A stretch of 12,330 nt of DNA, from NCBI GenBank assembly GCA_036520315.1, contig DATDJZ010000178.1, positions 1 to 12,330 on the forward strand, written 5' to 3'. The notes below the pieces were generated by a model. That model did not search any database and had not been told where the DNA came from. It saw only the letters and a program-made list of their open reading frames with translations. The position numbers and the translations under genes are program-made. Source of the DNA: DASUPK01 sp036520315 (GTDB taxonomy: Bacteria > Actinomycetota > Thermoleophilia > Solirubrobacterales > 70-9). Shown in pieces: positions 7,864 to 12,218 of the stretch (positions are counted from its first letter, which is position 1; each line of letters starts with the position of its first letter).

Positions 7864-8590
7864 CTACACCGCAGGCTCTGCGCGCTCACCCTCGGCACTC
7901 TCAGGCACGCTGAGTTGATCTGAGTTTCTGTCAGTTCTGCTCAGATTGGTGCCAGGATTGGTGCCAAATGCTCGCTCGGCCATCGCGTTTTCATGCTCCG
8001 ATGGCGAGTAGTCGGCGTAGATCAGCGTCGTGTTGATCGAGGCGTGGCCCATCCACTCCTGGAGGGTCCGCATCGGGACACCGACCGCCGCCATCCTGGT
8101 GCCGAACGTGTGGCGCAGGTCCTGAAACCGCACGTCGCGCACCTTGGCTCTGCGAAGCGCCATCTTGTAGCGCCGCGCCAGCGCCGAGTGGCCAAGTACA
8201 TCGCCGGTCACCGGGTGCGGGAAAACCAGGTCGTCGTCGGCCTGGAACTCCGAGTGCTGGAAGTGGCGGTCTAACTCGCCAGCAACCCGGTCGATCATCG
8301 GCACCGAGCGCGAGCCTCGCCGGGACTTGGGGGTGCCCCAGTGGCCCCGGACGTAGTTCTGGCGGATGCGAATCCGGCCAGATTTCCAGTCCACGTCCCG
8401 CCAGCGCAGCCCCAGCAACTCGCCCTGGCGCAACCCAGCCATCGCGGCCGTCAGGTACATCGCCCGGTCGGTGTGGCCCATTGGGCTGTCCTCGGGCACG
8501 GCTGCCAGCAGCGCCTCGACCTCCTCGACCTCCAGGAACCTAATGTCGCTGGTCTGCTCGACCTTGGGCCGGTCCACGTCGGCCGGAGCG
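7864..8590 (-). pseudogene. tyrosine recombinase/phage integrase, 5'-truncated (catalytic domain only)
   Basis: About 240 codons encode the complete catalytic domain of a site-specific tyrosine recombinase. Visible are the first Arg in AGLRQGELLGLRW, the beta-hairpin Lys in TPKSRRGSRSVP, the box LRHTFGTR, the second His in GHASINTT and the nucleophile Tyr in IYADY. The arm-binding and core-binding domains are missing. The recognisable part starts at ADVDRPK, RFLEVEEVEALL (from about 8580 downwards). The reading frame stays open to a GTG at 8949, but those extra ~120 codons are antisense to a different gene. No ribosome-binding site precedes the surviving part, so I call it a remnant. The stop lies 19 bases before the rex start, the usual place for an element edge (attachment side), though no att repeat could be found. 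Confidence 0.85.
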
Positions 8591-8895
8591 TAAGCCCTGA
8601 GACCAGGGAGACCGTGCAGGCGGTCGTGGCGCTGGCTCCCGATCACGATGACGGGGTCCGCCAGATCGCGCTCGCCACCGAACTTGATCTGGACCGGGGA
8701 ACCGTTAGCCGCCGTGTTCGCAAGGCGCTGGATGGTGGCTACCTGCGGAACCTGGAGGAGAAGCGCGGTAGGCCCCATCGGCTGATTCCTGGCGATCCGC
8801 TCCCCGAGGATCAGGTGATCCTCCCCGAGCCGGAAGAGTTGCACGGTTGCACGGTTGCAGAGACCCCACCCCCCGGCCGTCGTGACGAATCGTGA
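8590..8895 (+). pseudogene. 3' remnant of a mobile-element replication/primase-helicase-type protein (winged-helix tail)
   Basis: About 100 codons, open from the breakpoint near 8590 to the TGA at 8893-8895. They read as a coherent winged helix-turn-helix: RQIALATELDLDRGTVSRR, then KALDGGYLRNLEEKRGRPHR, and GDPLPE, with a short tail ending GRRDES. The order of helix-turn-helix, wing, GDPLP and a CTVA tail is what I associate with the C-termini of replication/primase-helicase proteins of actinobacterial integrative elements; this is memory-based, without a search. The 5' part of the gene is absent and sequence to the left belongs to the integrase on the other strand. The TGA overlaps the next start as GTGA (8892-8895), a coupling arrangement that supports real coding on this strand. 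Confidence 0.66.
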
Positions 8896-8996
8896 ACGCC
8901 TGCAAGCGGTGCGGCGAGTACCCACGCGGGCACCCGGGAACCTGGCCAAACTGCGCGGTCGTCGTTCTGGCCACCTTTTCTCGGGGCGGGGGGTGA
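8892..8996 (+). CDS. 34-residue CxxC peptide, possible zinc knuckle
   Basis: A GTG start within GTGA overlaps the stop of the preceding remnant, and the frame runs to TGA at 8994-8996. The peptide has C4-x2-C7, H14 and C21 (CKRCGEYPRGHPGTWPNC), a possible zinc-binding arrangement, then a short hydrophobic stretch and glycine-rich end. It lies between the winged-helix remnant and the excisionase-like gene on the same strand with near-zero spacing. Such small Cys-rich frames are common between replication and excisionase genes in these elements. It may be real or a chance frame. Confidence 0.42.
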   Translation: MNACKRCGEYPRGHPGTWPNCAVVVLATFSRGGG

Positions 8997-9002
8997 GCGG
9001 CT

Positions 9003-9200
9003 ATGGCTGATCGCCTCCTGGACGCCGATCAGGTCGCCCAGATCCTCGGCGTCCCGAAGTCGTGGGTCTACGCCGCGAGCCGCAAGGGTGAACTGCCGAC
9101 AGTCACCCTGGGCCGCTACCGGCGCTACCGGCGCGAGGCGGTCGAGTCCTGGATCGAGGGCCAGGAGCGCGAATCAGCGCCGGGGAGGAAGGCCGAGTGA
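9003..9200 (+). CDS. excisionase-like helix-turn-helix DNA-binding protein
   Basis: A 65-residue protein of the MerR-like HTH_17/excisionase family, which bends or marks attachment-site DNA or controls element genes. The sequence opens DADQVAQILGVPKSWVYAAS, a helix-turn-helix. It follows with KGELPTVTLGRYRRYRREAVESWI, the wing and terminal helix typical of the family. A basic tail ends it. The ATG at 9003 has GGGGGGTGAG about eight bases upstream. It appears complete and full-length. It is in line with the remnants to its left, and its stop overlaps a GTG start (GTGA, 9197-9200) of a gene that is then cut off. With its integrase partner truncated, it is probably an orphan. Confidence 0.85.
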   Translation: MADRLLDADQVAQILGVPKSWVYAASRKGELPTVTLGRYRRYRREAVESWIEGQERESAPGRKAE

Positions 9201-9265
9201 GGGCTACCGACCGCCGCGCCGATATGGCGGGCCTGGTCGCCAAGTGGGCGATCCCCTGGCGGTAG
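9197..9265 (+). pseudogene. 21-codon stub of a gene cut at the 9260 junction
   Basis: A GTG overlapping the excisionase stop (GTGA) opens a frame of 22 residues, including MAGLVAKWAIPW, that ends in TAG at 9263-9265. The minus-strand restriction-helicase remnant begins its recognisable sequence at about 9258. The frame therefore ends right at the apparent breakpoint. It fits the first codons of a translationally coupled downstream gene whose remainder is lost. What that gene was cannot be told; an integrase or recombinase is usual in that place. Confidence 0.3.
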
Positions 9266-9567
9266 GTGATTCCGGGGCGACTCGACTCGGACAGGAACGA
9301 GTCCACGTCGGCCTTCTTGATCGCGTAGCTCTCGTCGTAGGCCTTCGCCTGGATCGCCCAGAGGCCGCCGTCATGTTCCTCCGCGACTACGTCGATACCG
9401 GCGTCAGCGGCCCAGGCGTCCGGCCAGTCCGACCAAAGCCAAACCTTCTTGAACTGGCCCCGGTACTCCGGTGCGTTCCGCAGGTACCAGGCGCAGATGC
9501 GCTCAAACTGGCGTCCTCTTACTCCTGGCCGAGCGTCCAGACGACTGATCAGGTCGGTGAAGGACAT
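9255..9567 (-). pseudogene. N-terminal fragment of a restriction endonuclease/helicase (Mrr-like nuclease domain)
   Basis: The first ~104 codons from the ATG at 9567 match the start of large restriction-helicase proteins (type ISP/predicted-helicase group): SFTDLISRLDARPGVRGRQF, FERICAWYLRNAPEY, then a PD-(D/E)xK-like nuclease core with GIDVVA (57-62, catalytic Asp 59) and WAIQAKAY (Gln 73, Lys 75), followed by KKADVDSFLSESSRP. These proteins normally continue for many hundreds of residues with helicase and methylase parts. Here recognisable sequence stops after SSRPGITYRQ. The frame then runs antisense through the excisionase gene to 9103 with Arg/Pro-rich nonsense. It is a remnant. No clear ribosome-binding site is seen. 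Confidence 0.78.
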
Positions 9568-9604
9568 CGCGCCGCCATGAGGCTACGGCCTCTGAATGCC
9601 GCCT

Positions 9605-9631
9605 TTGCACGTGCCCTCGGGGCGAGATACT
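9605..9631 (+). promoter_or_regulatory. candidate promoter of the SnoaL array, leaderless type
   Basis: TTGCAC (9605-9610) and GATACT (9626-9631) resemble -35 and -10 boxes with a 15-base spacer, slightly short. GATACT ends nine bases before the ATG at 9641, so the transcript would start at or next to the start codon. The 5' region lacks a Shine-Dalgarno sequence, consistent with leaderless initiation. Sequence 9568-9604 shows nothing else. Confidence 0.45.
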
Positions 9632-9640
9632 GCGTGGGCG

Positions 9641-10033
9641 ATGTCGGAGGAGGAGAACGTGGAGATCGTGCGCTCGATTCATCGTGCGTGGGAAAAGGGC
9701 GACTTCTCGTCGGCCGATTGGGCCGACCCCGACATTGAGTACAGCCCGCCGCACGAGAGGAGGTTGTCGCGAGGCGTCACCGAGATGGGCCGTCGCTTCG
9801 GTGAGTGGATTGCGGCGTGGGAAAACCTCCGCGTATCGGCCGAGAAGATCGTTGGTGCCGATGACCGGGTTGTGGTTCTGAACCGATTCCAGGGCCGAGG
9901 AAAGGAGAGTGGAACCCCGACAGTGGATTTCTCCGGTGCAAGCTTTTTCACCCTGCGCGAGGGCAAGGTGGTGATGCTGGAGTTCTTCTGGGATCACCAG
10001 GAAGCCCTCGAAGCCGCCGGGCTCGAGGAGTAG
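9641..10033 (+). CDS. SnoaL/NTF2-like protein, array unit 1 (intact)
   Basis: A 130-residue cytosolic protein of the SnoaL-like/NTF2 fold, a cone-shaped alpha+beta barrel used by small enzymes and ligand-binding proteins. It starts MSEEENVEIVRSIHRAWEKG, with a first helix then FSSADWADPDIEY. It continues through strand-rich DDRVVVLNRFQGRGKESG, TLREGKVVMLEFFWDHQ and EALEAAGLEE. The pattern fits the family from end to end. No catalytic residues can be assigned, and the ligand is unknown. An in-frame upstream start at 9596 would add 15 unrelated residues; 9641 is preferred because the MSxENVE start recurs in the three following units. GCG separates its stop from unit 2. This is the only unbroken unit of the array. 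Confidence 0.85.
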   Translation: MSEEENVEIVRSIHRAWEKGDFSSADWADPDIEYSPPHERRLSRGVTEMGRRFGEWIAAWENLRVSAEKIVGADDRVVVLNRFQGRGKESGTPTVDFSGASFFTLREGKVVMLEFFWDHQEALEAAGLEE

Positions 10034-10036
10034 GCG

Positions 10037-10428
10037 ATGTCGCGGGAGAACGTGGAGCTGGTGCTGAAGGATTTGGAGTACTGGAACCGGGGCGATATGG
10101 ATGCGTTTGCTGGTTGTGGGACGACGACGTGGTGCTCCAAGCCGCCGAGGGTTGGCCGGAGCGTGTCTTTCGCGGAAAGGACGCAGTGCGCTCCTTCTAT
10201 GAGGGCTTTGCGGAAACAGTGGGCCGCGACTCGGTGATCGAGGATCTGATCGATGCAGGTGACGTCGTGGTCACGCGAATGCGAGCGCACATGACCGGCG
10301 TGCAGTCGGGACTCGAGGGGGATATGCGGTTCACCCAGGTCACGACGTTCAGAAAGGGCAAGGTCGGGCTGGCCGAGTTCTTCTGGGATCACCAGGAAGC
10401 CCTCGAAGCCGCCGGGCTGTCGGAGTAG
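10037..10428 (+). pseudogene. SnoaL/NTF2-like protein, array unit 2, one-base deletion
   Basis: The ATG at 10037 opens MSRENVELVLKDLEYWNRGD, and the family pattern runs to MDAFAG near 10113. The match then jumps to another frame: WDDDVVLQAAEGWPERVFRG from 10117, through GKVGLAEFFWDHQ, ending EALEAAGLSE and TAG at 10426-10428. The change needs one extra base near 10112-10117 (for example GGT-TTG-TGG). The unit spans 392 bases, exactly one less than unit 1. Read straight, the frame ends after 66 codons (10237). No slippery heptamer is obvious, so programmed shifting is unlikely. The cause is either true inactivation or a sequence error. The last 44 bases before the differing codons are identical to unit 1. 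Confidence 0.8.
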
Positions 10429-10431
10429 GCG

Positions 10432-10823
10432 ATGTCGCAGGAGAACGTCGAGTTGGTTCGGCGGGGTATCGAGAGCGTTGAAGCCTTTTGGGCCATGCTC
10501 GACGAGTACGTTGTCTGGGATATGCGCCCAGCTCAATTTGGGGTTCTGGACCTCGACCCGGTCATCGTCGGGCGCGATGCAGTGATCGAGGGCTGCCGCC
10601 ACTACTGGGGCACCTGGGAGGAGTACCGGTTTGACGCCGATGAGGTCATCGACGCGGGAGCGAGCGTCGTCGTCGTCGTACACGAGCGGATGCGCGGCGG
10701 AGCGGCGTTCCAATCGACCGCCACTGGACCCAAATCTGGACGTTCTACCGAGGTCGGATCATCCGCTGGGAGCACTTCCAGGACAGGGCCGAGGCCCTCG
10801 AAGCCGCCGGGCTGTCGGAGTAG
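10432..10823 (+). pseudogene. SnoaL/NTF2-like protein, array unit 3, one-base deletion
   Basis: The ATG at 10432 opens MSQENVELVRRGIESVEAFW, which continues through VIVGRDAVIEGCRHYW and SVVVVVHERMRGG. Near 10699-10707 the family match moves to another frame: GVPIDRHWTQIWTFYRGRII, then RWEHFQDRAEALEAAGLSE and TAG at 10821-10823. Adding one base around GGAGCGG restores a usual family segment (RGxGSGV-like). As in unit 2, the span is 392 bases, one less than unit 1. Read without correction, the frame continues to a TGA at 10891-10893, overlapping unit 4 and ending just before the Shine-Dalgarno sequence of the secreted-protein gene. The sequence is more divergent from units 1 and 2 inside than at its two ends. 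Confidence 0.8.
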
Positions 10824-10826
10824 GCG

Positions 10827-10850
10827 ATGTCGGAGGAGAACGTCGAGATC
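10827..10850 (+). pseudogene. 5' stub of SnoaL array unit 4
   Basis: ATG at 10827 followed by SEENVEI, the same first eight codons as the other units, preceded by the same GGAGTAGGCG junction. After 10850 the family resemblance stops and the sequence becomes the leader of a secreted-protein gene. The frame continues into that gene without a stop, so a 109-residue fusion is possible on paper, but it would place eight cytosolic residues and a linker ahead of a signal peptide. Confidence 0.65.
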
Positions 10851-10891
10851 AGGGCCGGGATGCGGTGGTACGGTCAGTTCCCCTATCCCCT

Positions 10892-10906
10892 GAGGGAAGG
10901 ACCCTC
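10892..10906 (+). promoter_or_regulatory. Shine-Dalgarno sequence held in a hairpin loop
   Basis: GAGGG (10892-10896) and CCCTC (10902-10906) can pair, leaving AAGGA (10897-10901) as a five-base loop. AAGGA is six bases from the ATG at 10908, a near-ideal ribosome-binding site. It decides the start of the secreted protein in favour of 10908 over 10827. Whether the short stem affects translation is unknown. Confidence 0.5.
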
Positions 10907-10907
10907 C

Positions 10908-11156
10908 ATGAAGCGGATATTGGTTGTTGTATTCGCGACGCTGGTGCTGGCGCTGGGGCTGAGTGCCTCCGCATCGGCGGCAACCGCGAATGACCACGCC
11001 AGTTGTGCCGGACTTGCGGGGGCAAACCGTGCTCAGGACCCCGGAGCGGAAGCTTCCGTTGTGCACGATGTCATCGCGGGTGGAGTGCCGCCCGGAGCGA
11101 CCTTTGGCGGCTTCGCCCATTTCCACGACGGCTCCGCTGAGGTCTGCTTGGCCTAG
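10908..11156 (+). CDS. small secreted protein of unknown function
   Basis: An 82-residue product. The N-terminus is a clear Sec signal peptide: MKRI, then a hydrophobic core VVVFATLVLALGLS and a small-residue cleavage region ASASAA, with likely cleavage near residue 24. The mature part is about 58 residues, with two cysteines (in ASCAGLAG and EVCLA) that could form a disulfide. It also has glycine/alanine-rich stretches and VVHDVIAGGVPPGATFGGFAHFH. I recognise no family. The ATG at 10908 has a strong ribosome-binding site. The gene is in frame with the unit 4 stub upstream and lies between the first and last codons of a SnoaL gene, as if it replaced the interior. No promoter of its own is evident, and it may be expressed from the array transcript. 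Confidence 0.7.
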   Translation: MKRILVVVFATLVLALGLSASASAATANDHASCAGLAGANRAQDPGAEASVVHDVIAGGVPPGATFGGFAHFHDGSAEVCLA

Positions 11157-11210
11157 CTCCGCCAGCGCATTCCGGCGCTCGTTGAAATTGCCCCCTCCTG
11201 AACGGCGAGG

Positions 11211-11243
11211 AAAGCCCTCGAAGCCGCCGGGTTGTCGGAGTAG
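11211..11243 (+). pseudogene. 3' stub of SnoaL array unit 4
   Basis: AAA followed by the codons for ALEAAGLSE and TAG, matching the end of units 2 and 3 with a single base change (T at 11232) over 30 bases. It lies 55 bases after the secreted-protein stop and has no start of its own. The bases between (11157-11210) resemble no part of the SnoaL genes and show no feature. Confidence 0.65.
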
Positions 11244-11255
11244 AACGCCCCGCAG

Positions 11256-11567
11256 TCAGTCGTCCTCGCCGGTCGGTATCCACCCTGACCCGGTCGGCCA
11301 CGGCACCGGGGGTGGCGAAGGTGGCAGATCGCCCCTGATGCCGGGACCGTAGTCCGGCGACGCTGTTGACCTCGGCACGTCGTCACCAGCTATGCCGCCG
11401 TGGAGTGAGCGGATCAGCGCCCAGTCGGCCTGGCGCTTGCGGTCGTGACCGACCATCTCGGCCAGCGTGTCGTTGCGTCGTTGCTCGGGGGTCCGGGTCT
11501 CCTCCTCTCGCAGCCGGGTCTCCTCCTCGCCCTGCTTGCGCTCATCGGCCTTGGCCTTCTCGGCCAT
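11256..11567 (-). CDS. charged protein with helical N-terminus and proline-rich tail, unknown
   Basis: A 103-residue protein. Residues 1-~40 are very rich in Glu, Lys and Arg (AEKAKADERKQGEEETRLRE) and likely helical or coiled-coil. A middle part reads DTLAEMVGHDRKRQADWALI. The tail from ~65 is Pro/Gly-rich (DLPPSPPPVPWPTG) and probably disordered. I recognise no family. Start at the ATG at 11567 with a weak GAGG immediately before. It overlaps the corrected end of the upstream coiled-coil gene by 26 bases, so the two look co-translated. Together they could be structural or accessory genes of a phage or element, which is a guess. Its stop faces the SnoaL unit 4 stub, 12 bases away. Confidence 0.55.
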   Translation of the reverse strand: MAEKAKADERKQGEEETRLREEETRTPEQRRNDTLAEMVGHDRKRQADWALIRSLHGGIAGDDVPRSTASPDYGPGIRGDLPPSPPPVPWPTGSGWIPTGEDD

Positions 11568-11950
11568 CCTCGGAGATCAGGTCCGCCACCAGATCACGCA
11601 CCGCCGCGTAATCCTCCGACCCGCTGCTCGATCTGGCGGGCATGTTCATAGCGGGCTTGCAGATCGCCAAGATCATCAAGCTCCCCAATCTGCTTGACGA
11701 TCTGGCCCGCTTCGCTCGCGGACTTCAACGGCTGACCGTTGTGGTCGAAGGACTCCGGGTCCGCCTGGTACAGCCGGGTCAGTTCCTCCTGCAGCGACGA
11801 GAACTTCTGCTGCATCTTGGCGACCTGCTCGCCTGCGGCACGGGCCTCGGCGCGGGCGCGTTCTGCCTTCTGCTCCCGCGCGGCCAGGTCGGCCATTACG
11901 TCCCTGCTGTCTCTCGTTGATGTAGCCACCTCGGGAACCTCCGTCGTCAT
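11542..11950 (-). pseudogene. coiled-coil protein, unknown, apparent one-base insertion
   Basis: From the ATG at 11950 the frame gives an Ala/Glu/Arg/Gln-rich helical protein (DLAAREQKAERARAEARAAG, VAKMQQKFSSLQEELTRLY, then DDLGDLQARYEHARQIEQR). Read straight, it ends GGLRGGA at a TGA at 11594-11596 (118 residues). In the neighbouring frame the same region reads SEDYAAVRDLVADLISEDG and ends at TGA 11542-11544, better protein-like sequence. Removing one base of the CCC run at 11620-11622 joins the two into 135 residues. The start is uncertain: AAGGAG sits only one base before the ATG at 11950, and an ATG at 11896 has AGGGA five bases ahead. No family recognised. Confidence 0.5.
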
Positions 11951-12218
11951 GCTCCTTGCCCGTGGTGGCTGAAGTTCGCGTGGAGCGGTCCTGCGAACTC
12001 GGGTTTGTGAATCCTAGGGAGCGCGAGGGTCGGAAGAGCGCAGTCCTGGGGTGCTGCTTTGCATGGAAAGGAGCACTTTCGAACTGGCGCGCGCTTCTCG
12101 CGCGACGGAGGAGTGGGTGTGGTAGTCCGGTAGCCCTTTGGGTCCGATAGTTTCCGGACCCGAGCACACGAGCAGATCACACATACGGGCCGATAGAAGG
12201 CTTGAGAAGGGAGTTCCG
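11951..12218. other. gene-free stretch with three hairpins
   Basis: I see no convincing gene here on either strand. Three inverted repeats lie in 111 bases. The first is at 12051-12076: GTGCT and CTTT pairing with AAAG and AGCAC around GCATGG, with one G-G mismatch. The second is at 12088-12104: CGCGCG, loop CTTCT, CGCGCG. The third is at 12140-12161: GGGTCCG, loop ATAGTTTC, CGGACCC. It separates two divergent genes and probably holds their promoters, but no clear -35/-10 pair was found. Confidence 0.45.

Larger units (their letters stand above)
9980..11243 (+). repeat. direct repeats at SnoaL unit junctions
   Basis: Four copies of GCCCTCGAAGCCGCCGGG start at 10004, 10399, 10794 and 11214, that is at intervals of 395, 395 and 420. 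Copies 1 and 2 are identical over 44 bases (9980-10023 and 10375-10418). Copies 2 and 3 are identical over 39 bases spanning stop, spacer and next start (10399-10437 and 10794-10832). Copy 4 keeps 29 of 30 bases up to the stop (11214-11243). The repeats encode the conserved C-terminus plus the next N-terminus and could serve recombination between units. Confidence 0.85.

Noticed and set aside
8341..8589. Plus-strand frame continuing left from the winged-helix tail
   Set aside because: This part is antisense to the integrase catalytic domain and does not resemble a primase or ATPase.
8600..8949. N-terminal ~120 codons of the integrase open frame
   Set aside because: Antisense to the winged-helix tail and without integrase features; treated as accidental read-through of the scar.
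7864..9567. tRNA or attachment-site repeats flanking the mobile-element debris
   Set aside because: No cloverleaf-like sequence and no direct repeat pair was found by eye; the element may use a non-tRNA site or have lost one end.
10037..10428. Programmed -1 frameshift in SnoaL unit 2
   Set aside because: No X-XXY-YYZ slippery site or downstream stem is evident at 10104-10120, and unit 3 has a similar loss at a different place, which fits mutation or error better.
9980..11243. CRISPR-like array
   Set aside because: The repeats are spaced ~395 bases apart and lie within coding sequence of paralogous genes; they are gene-junction repeats.
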